From Guyanagaster necrorhizus (Eukaryota; Basidiomycota; Agaricomycetes; Agaricales; Physalacriaceae), in assembly GCF_019112545.1 (NCBI RefSeq), contig NW_025064916.1:316080-380079 (forward strand): 64,000 bases of DNA, given 5' to 3'. Position numbers and translations under genes: made by a program. The notes below the pieces were generated by a model, which ran no database searches, was not told the DNA's origin, and saw only the letters and a list, made by a program, of their open reading frames with translations. Shown in pieces: positions 11,400-24,115 of this stretch. Positions within the stretch are counted from its first letter, which is position 1; the number at the start of each line of letters is the position of its first letter.

Positions 11400-14300
11400 T
11401 AGTTCATGATCTGCTTTATTGATTCAGGTCTGATAGATCCAGCCCCTAAGTATAGCTATAGCCTCTTCTTTTCTTCCTTTTCATATAGCTTGCCAAGTCC
11501 ACTCTATATTAAAGAGCTTGAGCCATCCAGTAGAGGTCTCTCCCTCTGTTCAGCCCTTAGGCATTTGAGTCTGTTTAGGCAATTCCTTAGATGGTTGCAT
11601 AGTAGAGGTAACACAAGGTATATTTGAATATGCATAAATATTTCTACCTACAGAGAGCATATAAGTCTGACCTGTGGCTACTGATAACACACCATGAAGT
11701 CCTTTGGCCAACTGAGTGAAATCACTCACTCATTGGCTCTGTCTTTTATCTCCTCAACCTTGGAGTCTGATCTAGAGTTGTCAAGTCCATCTGCCTCCTT
11801 TTGTAATTCAGCTATCTGTGCCCTGATGTCTTTTTGTGTGTGTTTCTTCTTTGGGCAATCCCTAAACATGTGACTCTTTTGGCTACAGTTGAAACACTTG
11901 CCTTTCTTCTTGAAGCAATCAATATCCATTGGTTTGCTGGTGCTGGTATACATCATTCTGATGTCTGTCTTCTATGCAGTGTAGAAAGAGCCAGATGATA
12001 TATTAGGCTTTGATCCTCCTGATCCACTGTTTGACTTCCCATTCAATGTATTCAGCTTCTTCATTTCCATTGCTATCCCCACATTTACTGCCTTCTGTTT
12101 CAGTCTTTTCTTATTCATCTCTGTGATTTGCTCCTTCTATGCATTATACCCTTTTGAAACATTTACTCTGATATTGGAAACCATACTGATATAAGATTGT
12201 GGCACTTCCATCTTCATATATTCAACTATTTATCTGTTCTCATCAATACTCTCTCTGACTCCAGCCAATATTTTCAGGTGTTCTAACTTGTCAAAGAACT
12301 TGCTAGCAATTTTGTTGCTCATGTAGAGCTCTTTCATTTTGTTTTTGTGAACTTCCTGGACTGCTGGGTCAATGAACTTGTCCTTGACTATCTGCTTGAA
12401 AATAGCCCAGAATAGGTAGCAGTAGTGCCTATAAGTGGTGGAGCAAAGAGATAGGGCAATCAGTGTCCACCATCACTTTGTCTTGCTTTCAAAGTATGAG
12501 ATAGCAAATACTACTTTGTTCATGTCTGAACCAAGATAGATGGTGTACACTTCAAAGTATTGTTTGCAGTCCACAAAGAAGTGGTCAATATCATCAGAAG
12601 TGCTCTTGAAGAGCCAGAGGATTTATAGGAGATCTGGCTTGCACTGGAGCATTGTAGCATTGTTAGGCAAGGCCTCTATAGGGTCTGGATATTTGTCAAA
12701 GGGTGATTGATGCCACTCAGTGGATGGTTCAGGAAGAGAATATAGAGAGTTATCATCAGTGACAGGACTCTCTTGTGGTCCTGCTTCCTTTCATATGATG
12801 ACTCTATTTCTTATCATAAATCCCAACTTGACTGCTTCAGGATTATCTTGAATTGGCTCCTTTTCATTTCTTCTGGCCTCATCTGACAGTGGTTGTCTGC
12901 CAAGGAGTTGGCTTTCTTGGCACATCCAGAGGTTTCAGAATCTGACCAGCTATAGTAGTTCTAGAGGTTTAGACTGAGGTATGGCTTGTCAGCCTGAGAG
13001 TATAGAGCAGGTATATTCAGAGCAGGTTGTTCATATAGATGGAGCTGTGTATATAGCTTATTGTGGTGGTTTTGCTAAGGTGTTCAGTATCAGTTGAATT
13101 TCATATTTGAAGGGCAGTAGCATCTTCAGTGGATTCTTGGAGTGATCCCTGTTATAAAAGTAAATGGCCCTGTCAGTGGCCACATATTGCAATATATATC
13201 TTCTCTCTTCATTGTCTGCTTGCTTATACTTATACTCTAAAGAGGTTATATACCAACTATTATCCTTCCATAACAAGGTCACTCCTTTGCAGTATAACCT
13301 TTCAAATTCCTCTGTCTGAGTCCTTTATATCTCTTCCTCTAATGCTTCTTTGTTCATGTCTCCATACTTAATCCATTCATTGGCAGGGAGGTCCTCCTCT
13401 TTCTCATTGTCCTCCTCTCTCTTGTTGTCCCTATTGCTTGCCTCACTCTCCTCAAAGTAGTCAGTGGGTGGGTCATAACTGAGTGGCTTGGAAGCTTTGA
13501 GAGTCACTGGAGAACTCCCCATTAGTTCTACTTCCTATTCCACTAGAGGTTCCAGGAGAAGGCTGCCACTGAGATCAGTGAGTCTAAGCTCTGCAGTTTT
13601 TTGTCTGCATTCTGACCTCCTCCATTGCTCAGCTATATCTGCAGAAGTCTGAGTAGAAGTTGTCATTGAGAAAAAGAGCAGTGACATATCTGTGAAGAAA
13701 TCATCAGAGAGCCTGCTCAGAGATCCTAGTCTCTAGAGATACTTGGATTCTATACCTGGCAAGTATGAAACTGGCATCTGAGAGAAGGGTATCACTGCTG
13801 TCAGTACTAGTACTCTCCTCATAAGTCAGTGGGGGGGCTTGTAGTTATCATCATCAATGTGGCAGGCCTTGTCTGCTGTGAGGATTTTGGCATGAGACCA
13901 GTGGTCAGCAGACTATGGATTATTTTTATTGTCAGAGCCTCACTCTTGGGGTCTCTCATCTGAACTTTTAGTGTAGAGTCCATAGTGGTCAGAGGGAGCT
14001 GAGCCCCACTCTGTGATCTATTGTCCTCACTCCTATCATCTATATTGAGCCATGTAGTGGAGACACTCATGCTTTTCTTGCTACTTAGCCAGTCTTTGCT
14101 TATAGAGCTCTTTAGCTTGTCACTCCTGCTTGAGCTGATTCAATCAGTTATAGAATGCATCACTATTAGAATCATACTCTGTTTCTTTATACTCCCTTTT
14201 GATATCATAGGAGGTATCTGGGGTGGATAGAACAGGGCTGAGAGTTAGAGGAGGGAGGCTTTCTTGAGAGATGACATATCTGAAATGTCCTTTCTCTGCA

Positions 14301-14863
14301 ATTCTTTAAGCAATCTCAATAGAGTCTCAGATACAATCCCTAATGCTAGGCTCAGGGAAAATAGTAGAAGGGTCAGGGGATGGCAACTCCTCAAAGAAAC
14401 CATCAGAGAGATTCTCATCTTTATAGTTAGAGATGGGAAGCAGGACTCATAGAATATGCACCAGGATGTCAAATAGGTTTCAGAACCCTGTGATGCCATG
14501 ATGCTTATCATCTTGGCTAACTGTTCTAGAGGATCTGATTGGTCTAGATTCTTCTTCTTCTTGAGTGCTCCTTTCATTTGCACCACTAGGCCTGGCTTCA
14601 AGTATGGCTTCAGATATGGGCTGGAAGGAGACTTGGACAGAGGGAGGAATGTCATGGAGGGAGAGGTCAGATGTGACATTGTGAAGGATCTGCTGAATGT
14701 GTATAAAGAATTGGTAGTGCTTGATTATCCAAGCTGTGATCAATTGATGTCTGTGACAAAGTGTGATGATCACAAGTAGATCTAAAAGCATTCTGATGAT
14801 AAAAGCTAATAGCTTAAAAAATTCATCAGTTAGATTGATAGTAGTGATGTTGATAGCAGGCAT
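11400..14863 (-). pseudogene. Element C gag with long N-terminal extension
   Basis: Read on the minus strand from ATG 14863, 45 nt after the primer-binding site, three modules follow. First is a hydrophobic N-terminal block (about 14740-14863, with F-F-K-L-L-A-F-I-I-R-M-L-L-D-L-L). Second is a long acidic, Ser/Thr-rich stretch with a basic K-K-K-K patch near 14560. Third is the retrotransposon-gag core (about 12060-12660, with D-C-K-Q-Y-F-E-V-Y-T). The CCHC zinc knuckle is C-F-N-C...H...C (11850-11905). About 980 codons lie between start and knuckle, far longer than the roughly 300-residue gag usual for Tf1/sushi-type elements. The same architecture occurs in A, B, D and E. Stops and frameshifts are frequent. 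Confidence 0.75.
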
Positions 14864-14907
14864 TCAGTTTTCTTCACTCATGATAGATGTGAGGAAAGAG
14901 AAATAAA

Positions 14908-14919
14908 AGTTTTAAACTA
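14908..14919 (-). promoter_or_regulatory. Self-primer binding site of element C
   Basis: Two bases inside the 5' LTR, plus-strand AGTTTTAAACTA corresponds to a binding site complementary to the LTR motif AGTCTCAAACTA (10 of 12, both mismatches C/T). There is no TGG start as in tRNA-primed elements. Confidence 0.6.
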
Positions 14920-14921
14920 AT

Positions 14922-15381
14922 TGTTAGGGCTAAGTGACACATGTTCAATATCACATAGTAAATAGGTGCTGTATTGTATTCATACAATCATGCTTAAGTC
15001 CAGATATATGATATGTGTGGATATTATATCTCAAAGTCTATGCAAGTAGACTTAAGTAAATAAATATAATAAAAGATAGTTTGAGACTAGAGATACATGA
15101 TGCTATCTACACTACTTATATATCTCTAAGTCTGTTGCTAAATATACTACTACTAATTGTAAATATCTGTGCTATAGTACTCATTGTCCTGGTAAGGTGA
15201 TGCTACCTATAAAAGGCTTGTTATGTTGTTATCAGAATGTCACTATGAGTCAAGAGACAATAGCTGATTATGCTGACTAAAATTGTTCCATGATCTCAAG
15301 CATGGGTATAAATGCTCTGACTAAGCATAAATAAAGGTTAATACTGTGAGAAATAGAAATAAAAGTAGAAAAATCATAATA
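14922..15381 (-). repeat. 5' LTR of element C (460 bp)
   Basis: Starts TGTTAGGGCTAAGTGACA and ends AAATCATAATA on the plus strand. It carries the promoter and priming motif annotated separately. Confidence 0.92.
15077..15122 (-). promoter_or_regulatory. LTR promoter and priming motif of element C
   Basis: On the minus strand a TATATAAG box (15115-15122) is followed about 30 nt later by AGTCTCAAACTA (15088-15077), placing the motif at the predicted 5' end of the transcript. This is where a Tf1-type self-primer has to be. Confidence 0.6.
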
Positions 15382-18300
15382 AATAGCTTCAGCCACTCAT
15401 TGGAGATCTTTTCTCCTGTTTGGCCTATAAGCAATTGAGTTTGTTAATGTGATTCTTTTAGTGTGTTGATAGAGAAGGTAACTCAAGATATATTTAAATG
15501 CTCATAAATATGACTACCTACAGAGGGCATATGAGTCCATCCTATAGCTACATATGACACACCAATAAGTTCTTTGGCTAATCTAGTGGAATCACTCACT
15601 AGTCAGCCTTATCTTTTACCTTCTCAACCTGGATTTCTGTTTTCAGATCCTCAAGTCCTTCTGCTTCCTTCTGTAATTCTATAATCTGAGCTCTAATATC
15701 CTTCTGGATAGGCTTTTTCTTGGGACAGTCTTTTGACATGTGATCCTTCTATCCACAGTTAAAGCACTTCCTCTCCTTCTTAAGACAGTCTATGTTCATT
15801 GGTTTTCCACTGCTAGTATAGGTTATTCCTGTTTCAGTTTTCTGGGTGGTGTAGGAAAGAATCAAAGAGATCATTGTACTGTTCTTTGTTGAGGATCCTT
15901 CACTGATGTTCTTTCTATTTCTGGTTAAATAGAGCTTTTTCTGCTCAATCATGATTTCTGCACTTGCTGTCTTCTGTTGCAGCCTTTCTTTATTCATCTT
16001 CATGATTCTAGCCTTCTATATATCATATCCTTTCAGAATATTAATGCCAATATTGGAGATCATACTGATGTATGACTGGGGTACCCCTATTTTGAGGTAT
16101 TTGACTATTCACCTGTCATCATCAATGCTCTCTTATACTCTGGCCAGTATTTCTAATCATTTGAGTTTGTCAAAGTATTCACTGGTGATTTTGTTGCCCA
16201 TGCAGAGTTTCTTCATTTTATTCTTGTAGATTTCTTGAATGGCTAAGTTGATGAACTTGTCTCAGACCATCTGCTTAAAGATGATCCAGAATAGATAGTG
16301 ATAGTATTGGTGGGTGGTGGAGTGCAGAGTTGGAGCAATTAGGATCCACCATCATTGAGCCTTGCTTTCAAAATAAGAGGTGGCAAAGATGACCTTATTC
16401 ATGTCTGACCTAAAGTAGGTAGTGTATATCTCAAAATACTGTTTACAGTCAATCAGAAACCAGTCAATATCATCTGATGTGCCTTTGAAGAGTTGCAAAG
16501 TCTGAAGGAGGTTAGATTTACATTGGAGTATAGCAGCATTCTAAGATAGCACAACTGTTGGATTAGAGTATTTATTGAAGGGCAGGTGTTTCCATTCAGC
16601 CAGAGATCCTGAGAGTGAATATAGAGACCTGTTGTTGGCTACTAGACTTTGTTCAGGATATGCTTCTTTCTGTATGATGTGCTTATTCTTTATTGTAAAC
16701 CCAAGTCATCCCTCTTAGAGTTCTGATCAGCAAGGAGTTGAGCCCTGAGTAGATGGCTCTCTATGCTGGTCTATGGGTTTTGGAATCTGATAGGTTGCAA
16801 GAGTTCTTGGAGTTTGAGCTGGCTGGTCTAAGGGGTGGCTTCTCAGCTTAGTATGATGGATCATGAAAGTCAAGTGCAGGTGGTTTAAATAGATGGTGCC
16901 ATATATATAGTGCATTTCAGCAGTACTAGTGGGGTGTTCAGTATGGGTTGGATTTTATACTTGTATGGCAGGAGATCTTTCAATTGATCCTCTAGATGTA
17001 TATTATTATAAATGTAAATGGCATGGTCGGTAGCTGTATACTGTAAAATATATCCTTTCTCTTCATCATCTGTAGTCAGGTATCTCCTCTCTAGAGGAGT
17101 CATTAACCAGCTAATGTTCTTCTATAGCAAGGCTGTCTCTTTTTAATACATTTTCTCAAATTCCTTCTGTCTGTTTCAATGTATCTTCTCTTTGAGTGCT
17201 TCTTCATCTATATCTCTGTACTGCAGCCAGAGATCAATCTTGACTAGAACATCCTTCTCATTCTCATTACTCTCATCATCCTCCTCACTCTTCTCAAGGT
17301 AGTTGGTGGGCAGGTCATAAATAGATAGCTCAGAAGCTCAGACTGTCACTAGAGAGCTCTTTATTGGTTTGGATTCTTGTTCTGGTGCTGGTGATTCTAG
17401 GAGAAGACTGTCATGAGATCAAGAAGGCCCAGCCTCTCTGTCTGCTCTTTATGTTCTCTCTCTCTCCATTCTCTGGCTATATCAGCAGAAGTCTTCATAG
17501 AACTGTTCATTGAGGAAGAGAGTGGCAATGTGTCTATATAGGAATCATCTCAGAGTCTGATTAGAGATACTGGCTCCAGAAGAGATCCAAATCTCATATC
17601 CTCTGAGAACTGAGCTGGTGTCAGAGAGAAGAGAATTATCGCTGCTAGTACTTTCTTCATAGATGGAGGATGGAGGCTTGTAGTCATTGCTGATCTGATA
17701 GGCTTCATTTGTAATGAGAACTTGAGTGTCAGTCCTGGACCAGAGGTCATCTTTGTCATCTGGATCTCACTCTCAGAGACTGCTGTCATTGCTGTCTGTA
17801 GGGCTGGAGAGAGGGGGTTCTGTGACCCCAATCTGCTGGACCCTTTCTATAGTGATTCTGGAAAATATGTTTTCTTCTGTTCCTTCATAGTATATGTCTC
17901 TCTCTGCTTCTTCATATAATCTATAGTGCTCTGGTGAGGCTGAACCCCACTTTGCTGCTCATAGCTTTCTTTCATGCTGTCTGTACTGAGCATCATAATA
18001 TTTTTTCTTGGCTTCTCACTGCTAATGATCTTGCTCCTCTTTGGAAGGATCATATCTCTCTCTTTTCTACTGTTTGACTTCCATTCATACAGAGTGCTGG
18101 AAGCCACTTTCTCTAAAGTAGCTGAGAGTTGAGAGGAGAAGGCTGAGGGTTGAGGAAACAGGGCTTTTTCAGAAAGTGACATATCTGGACCCTCTTCCTG
18201 CAAGTCTCACAACTTCATTAATAGAGTCCCTGACATGATCTCCAATGCTGGGTTTGCAGGAAGCAGTGAAAGAGTTAGAGGATGGTGACTCTTCAAAGAA

Positions 18301-18790
18301 GCCATTGGAGAGGTCTTTGTCTTTGTGATCTGAGACTGCTAGTGGTACTCATAGATTCTTGAATCCTATGTTTGGATGCTCATTGTATCTGCTAATTGTT
18401 CAAGAGGATCTGATTGCTTATTGGAGTTCTTCTTCTTTTTGAGGGTGCCCTTTATTCATGCCACTAGGTTTAGCTTCAAATATGATTCTGAGTATAGGCT
18501 AGAAGGTGTTTCAGATAGAGAGAGAGGTCATGGAGAGAGAGGTCAAGGGTGACATTGTATAGTATTTTCTGTATCTGTCTGAAGGAGTGGTAGTGTCTGA
18601 CTACTCATGCTGTAACTGATTGATGTCCATGGCAAAGTTGGATAATGGTGAGTAAATCTAAAAGCATTCTAATGATGGAAGCTAATAATTTAAAGAAGTC
18701 ATTGGTGAAATCAGTGGTAGTAATGTTGATAGCTGGTATTCAGTTTTCTTTGCTCATAATAGGCATAAGGAAAGAGAAATAGAAGTCTCA
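15382..18790 (-). pseudogene. Element B gag with N-terminal extension
   Basis: This is the minus-strand continuation of B beyond insertion C. The zinc knuckle (about 15725-15800) is only partly readable (C-F-N-C-G) because the downstream cysteine/histidine part is mutated. The gag core lies at about 15950-16560 and the acidic Ser-rich extension at about 16600-18480. The hydrophobic N-terminus near 18600-18740 is homologous to that of C. Fragments such as 17847-18203 are open only by chance in other frames. Not translatable. Confidence 0.7.
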
Positions 18791-18795
18791 AATTA
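18784..18795 (-). promoter_or_regulatory. Self-primer binding site of element B
   Basis: Plus-strand AGTCTCAAATTA beside the 5' LTR matches the LTR sense motif AGTCTCAAACTA (18965-18954) at 11 of 12 positions, so the site is complementary to that motif with one C/T mismatch. Confidence 0.6.
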
Positions 18796-18797
18796 AT

Positions 18798-19240
18798 TGT
18801 TAGGTCTAAGTGACATGTGACTATATATACATGATAGACAAGCACTGTATTATATTTATACAATCATGCTCAAATCCACTTTGTGTGTTTAATAGTGATA
18901 TATCCTAAAGTCAAGGCTTTAGTTGACTCAAGTAGAAATAGTAGGATAAAGGATAGTTTGAGACTGGAGATACATGACATTATCTATGCTACTTAGATAT
19001 TGTTCATCTCCTAGATAAATATAATATCACTAATTGTGAGTGTCTATGCTATAGTACTCATTGTCCTAGGATATCATAGTTATCTACAAAAGAAAGATTG
19101 TCTTGTTGTTGAGGCATCACTACTTGTCATAAGACAATGATCAAAATGCTGACTAAAATTATTGTATAGTTCTAAGTGCTAGTTTAGATGCTCTTGAATA
19201 AAGGTAAAAATGAAAAAAAAAATAGTAAAAAATTATAACA
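18798..19240 (-). repeat. 5' LTR of element B (443 bp)
   Basis: Starts TGTTAGGTCTAAGTGACA and ends AAAAATTATAACA. The priming motif is at 18954-18965. Confidence 0.9.
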
Positions 19241-22200
19241 GAAATGGACCAGTTTGTTTGTTATCTAATTTTCATTTTGGATAAGGGAGATGAAGGTTTG
19301 TGGTGTCTAACCACACTTTGTCATTGATATTATAGATTCATGAAGAGATGCAATGTTTGTTATATTAAGGGCAGCCTGAGTTTCATTATGGATTTTAGTC
19401 ATGGTAGTAGTAAAGTCAGAGAAGGTAGGTATTGTAGTCTGTATGCATGTAGTATGAGAGACATTCAGATGTCATCCATAGTCAATAAAGAATAATGTTT
19501 TATCTATGGCAGAATAGATATGATCGTTGTGCTAGAAGGCAGCAAGTGCCAACCATTTGATCCAGTCATCTTGTCAGTAGTTGATGAACAGCCATAAGTA
19601 CTTCTTAGTTTCTTGGTTGACTCATTCTGTTTGTTCATCCATCTGTGGGTGATATGCAGTGGAAGCATTTCATCAAATATTAAGCAATTTGTATAGATTG
19701 TCTAAAAATCTGAACACAAATTGTGATCCTCAGTCAGAAATCATCACTTGAGGCATGCCATTCTGGGTATACACTTTGTTGCAAAGAATCTTTACCCATC
19801 CTTTGAAAGTTAATTTCATTGAACAGGTGATCAGAATGATCACCTTTGAGAATCAATCTGTGATGATGATAATAGCATTATAATCATTGCACTCTAGTAA
19901 TCCAGTGATTATATCAACTGAGATATGTGTCCATAGTGCCTGCAGAATCTTATTTGAATGTAGCAGTGCTGCTCATAGTTGTATGAAGGATTTTTCCCTC
20001 TGGCACACTTCACATCCTTTTACATACTGCTCTATGTTCTGACCTAATTTCAGCTACCAATCTTCTTGTAAGACCAGTTCTTTAGTCTTTGCAATTTCTG
20101 AATGTCCTGCAGTGATGTAATCATGACACATGGCAATGATCTTGCCATGGAGCACTTGATCTCTCAGGATATAAATCCATCTATCATAGCAGATCATTCC
20201 TTCTTTCTTTGTCATTTCTTTCTCATAGTTTAGGAATGGGACCATGTGTTAGTCCCATTTTTTGTTGTCTCTGGTGATGCTCTTAATCTGCTTGTGGATT
20301 TCCTCCTCTGTCAGCATTATCATTGCTCAGAAATGTTCAGGCTTTAATAATATTACTCCCTCATTGTTGTGTCCTCTCTGATTATGATTGGCTCATCAAC
20401 TAAGGAGATCAGCCTTCTTGTTGGCTGTCCTCATCTTGTGATATAGAGTGTACAGGTATTGGCTCAGTTCTATTACCCAATGTGCCTGCTATCAATTAAG
20501 TTTCTGCAGTTGTTGGAAGTACCACAGGTTCTGATGGTCCATTCAAATCTTGAAGGTTTGAGCCATGCCAATCAGATAGTGTTATCACTCTTCCAGGGCA
20601 AGTATTATTGCTAGCAGTTCTTTATTATAGATTTCATGGTTGCATTCAGTTATTATTAGGGCTTTTGAGAGAAAAGCAACTGGTTGCCACCTTTTTTTTT
20701 GCTCTTAGAAAAGTACTACCCCAATGGCCCCCTCACTCAAGTCTGCCTCAACTTGGAATCTCTCTTTCTGTGTTGGGATTACAAGAACTATATCCTCAGC
20801 CAATCACTATTTCAGATTATCAAATGCATTTTGTTGGATTGATTCCCATTCCCATGGTTAGTTGGATCATAGGTCATATGATTTTGCTATAATCTTGGGT
20901 GAAACAGTGGTAGCAGTTCATAAACTCTAGAAAGGATTGAAGTTCCTTCTTTTTTGTCAGTTCAAGCCACTCAACTACCTCTGCTATTTTGATAAGGTTT
21001 ATGCATATGCTCTCTTTGCTTATAATTACTTCAAGATACTCTGTTTTTATGACTTCAAATTCATATTTCTCTGCTTTAAAGAATAGCTTGTGTTTTCTCA
21101 TGAGAGCTAATACCTGTCATACCAGCTGTTGATGCTTGGACTGGTCCTTTAACATGATAAGGATATCATCCAGGTAGATAATGATCTTTCCAGTGGTGAT
21201 GAGGTCTTTAAAATATCACTCATCATCCACTGAAAAGTTGCAAGTGAGTCTGTCAGTCCAAAGAATATGCCTGTGGGCTCAAAGAGCTCTCAATTTGTCT
21301 TAAATGCTGCTTTTCACTCATCACCCTCTTTAATTTGTACATTGTTGTACCCCCACCAGATGTCCAGTTTTATATAGTATCTGGTGCCTCATAATTTATC
21401 TATTAGTTCAGAAATTAAGAGGAGAGGATAACAGTTTTTGATCACTATCTTATTTAATTTTTGGTAGTCTTAGACTAGTCAGAATTTCTCATCCTTCTTT
21501 TTGATGAAGAAGAATAGTGATGCTATGAGGGACTTCAATGGTCAGATTCACCTGCTGAAAAGATTTTCATCCAGGAACTTATCAAATTTCTGTTGTTTCT
21601 GATTGCTGAGAGGATATATCTTGCAATTAAGATTAGCATTAGCATTCAGAATAAGTTGAATTGCATGATTCCAGAGCTTTGATTCAGGAAGTTCATTGAA
21701 GTTCTCCTTGTCAAAGAGGTCTCAATAGTCTCATGCCCATTCAGATACTATTTTCTCAAATGTTTTCTCCTCTTTTTTCATGTTGGCTTTAGCAGTCAGA
21801 TTATTGGCATGATGCACTGCATGAATATGAACTTCTTGTTCCATATCTATAGTGAGGATGGTTTCTTCATCCTCCATCTCTTTGTCCCACCTGTCTTTGG
21901 AGTTCTCATCTGGTAATTCGAAAAGTGTCTTTCAGCACTTGCAACATGCAAATATAATCCACCCAGTTTTCCAATTGATGAGCAGATTATGCTGGATCAA
22001 TCAGTCATGGCTAAGGAAGACTTTCTTGGTTTTCAGACTAGTGACCACTAGATCAATCTATTCTGAGTGATTGCTGATGGTTAATCACAACTCAACAAAC
22101 TCAGTGATCAAGCCAGTCTGATTTTTTATGCTATCAGCATTATAAACTGGAATTGGTGCTGCTGTAGCTCAAGTTGGTAGTTGGTGCTTGTTGATGAAAG

Positions 22201-22390
22201 CCTGATTAATCAAGCTGCTAGTGCAGCTGCTATCAATCAACATAGTAACTGTGTGGATAGATTGGTTCATAAGAGTTTCAATCTAGGCCCTAGTGGTTAG
22301 GTCTCACCCTGGTGTCTTTGTTTGGCAGACATATCTCTGGAGCTCATAGAGTTCATTGAGCCATTTGAGGGCTTGGCATCATTCAGCTTA
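19241..22390 (-). pseudogene. Element A pol, main part: protease to integrase
   Basis: This resumes pol of A after insertion B. The order on the minus strand is protease (about 22080-22260), RT (about 20860-21600, with I-I-Y-L-D-D at about 21165-21185), RNase H (about 20400-20780), integrase zinc finger (about 19990-20120, with H-S-E-I-A-K-T-K-E-L-V-L-Q), integrase core (about 19440-19980) and the first part of the C-terminal region (19241-19440). The catalytic RT aspartates survive, but stops occur throughout. Confidence 0.85.
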
Positions 22391-23608
22391 TTGCATTCCT
22401 TCCATTATTTCATCAATGACTTCTTTGGTCCAGGTTTTATATATCCAATTCTTGAGTACTGCCTTGGCTGCCTCCTCTGTTGGTGCTTCTTTAACAGCTC
22501 ACCATGTTTATTCCATATCAAATAGCTTGAGCTATTTGGTGGGAGTCTCTCCTCCTGTTCAGCCTATAGGCATTTGAGCTTTGGTTTTTGATGATTCATT
22601 GTTAGAGTGTGAGGATAGTATGGGTATATTTGAATGCACATATAATTTAGATATATTAGTACCTACAGAGAAGCTATTAGTCTGTCTTATGGCTATATTT
22701 GACACTCTGAGTTCTTTGGCTGACTCAGTGGAATTGCTCACTGATCAGCTCTGTCTTTTATCTTCTCAATCTTAGTTTCTGAGCCAAGCTTCTTGACTTC
22801 CTTTTGTAATTCAGCCATCTGAGCTTGGATGTCTTCTCATATCTTCTTCTTCTTTAGGCAGTCCTTCACCATATGCCTCTTCTGGCTGCAATAGAAGCAT
22901 TTGCTCTTCTTCTTCAAGCAATCAATGTCTATAGATTTGCCTGCCCTCATATATATTGTTTCTGTTCCTGTCTTCTGGGTTCCATAAGTGGGCATAGTAG
23001 TCAGCAACCTAGCTTTTGGTGTATTTGATTGGCTGCCCAACTTTAAAGTTGTTGCTGGTCTTTGGTATTCCTGAAGGTTTGCCTGCTCTGCCTTCTGTTA
23101 TTGTCATTCCTTATACATCTCAATGACTCTCTCCTTCTATTCATCATACTCTTTCAGGATGAATTTGCTGATGTCAGAGATCATCTTGATATATAATGTA
23201 GGTGCCTCTTGTTTGAGAGCCTCAACTATTCATCCATCATTAGCTATGTCATTCTGAATTCTAGCAAGTTTGGCAAGGCATTCTAGCTTATCAAAGTATT
23301 CAGTAGCCATTTTGTCACCTATTTGAAATTTCTTGATCTTAGATTTGTGGAGTTTCTGTACAGCCAGATCAATAAACTTATCATTAAGCATCTGCTTAAA
23401 GACAGACCAAGAGGGGAAATAGTGGTGTTGGCAGGTGGTGGAATAGAAATTGAGAGAAATTAAAATTCACCATGTTTTTGCCTTATCTTCAAGATACAAA
23501 ACCACAAATGCAATCTTGTTTATAGCATTTCTCAGATAGGCAACATAGACTTCAAAGCACTGTTTGCAGTCTATCAGAAATCAATCAATGTCATCTGAGG
23601 TGCCCTTG
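22390..23608 (-). pseudogene. Element A gag, C-terminal part
   Basis: On the minus strand the CCHC zinc knuckle (about 22850-22920; C-F-Y-C-S-Q-K-R-H...C) is followed outward by the gag core (about 23080-23608), which is cut by element D. The TSD is ccttg (23604-23608) and tcttg (31913-31917). The rest of gag continues at 31913. Confidence 0.78.
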
Positions 23609-24078
23609 TGTTAAGCCCAAATAACACATGACTGAAACATGTGATAAACTGACACTGCTTCATGTTCAGGCAGTCATGTCAGAGTCTACTATATGTGTCT
23701 GTTTGTCTTTATATTGCAAGATCTTTGCAGTTAGCTCAAGATAAGATGGTGAAGAATAAATTTTAGCTTGAAGCTGAGAATACTACAGCAAGAGCTACAC
23801 TACTTATATATCAGTCATTGTCTATCTAAAGATATAACTATCTAATTGTGCATTCTGGCATTATAGAGCATTTTGTTCAGTGTCATTAAGCTACCTACAA
23901 AAGAGTATTGTCTGTCATCAAGCAGTTACTGTCATATCAAAGAACAATGACCAACTGAGCATGTTGTGATGATTAAGCCCTGGTCTCCTAGTTTTAAGTG
24001 CTAGTCTAAGCACTCTGACTAAGCAAAATAGGGGTCAATCCCTCTAATAAAAGATGAAAATGAGAAAAAATCATAATA
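23609..24078 (-). repeat. 3' LTR of element D (470 bp)
   Basis: Starts TGTTAAGCCCAAATAACACA and ends AAAATCATAATA. The polypurine tract complement follows at 24079-24090. It contains the motif complement TTAGCTTGAAGCT near 23763. Confidence 0.92.
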
Positions 24079-24115
24079 TTACTCCCTTCTTAAAACTATC
24101 ATCCTGATGGCTAAT

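Larger units (their letters stand above)
7365..15381 (-). mobile_element. Ty3/gypsy chromovirus C, the innermost insertion
   Basis: Element C is full length (8,017 bp) and uninterrupted, with 460-bp LTRs at 7365-7824 and 14922-15381. It lies in B. The flanks aatga (7360-7364) and aatag (15382-15386) are a decayed 5-bp TSD. The same point in element A reads tcaaatagcttgagc (about 22518-22532) without a break. By nesting it is younger than B and A, yet it is already full of stops. Confidence 0.92.
3211..19240 (-). mobile_element. Ty3/gypsy chromovirus B, interrupted by C
   Basis: Element B has LTRs 3211-3650 and 18798-19240. The TSD is ggaat (3206-3210) and gaaat (19241-19245). Without C it is 8,008 bp. 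It inserted into the integrase C-terminal region of A and was itself hit by C between protease and zinc knuckle. Its LTRs belong to the same subfamily as C (start TGTTAGGTCTAAGTGACA). Confidence 0.9.
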
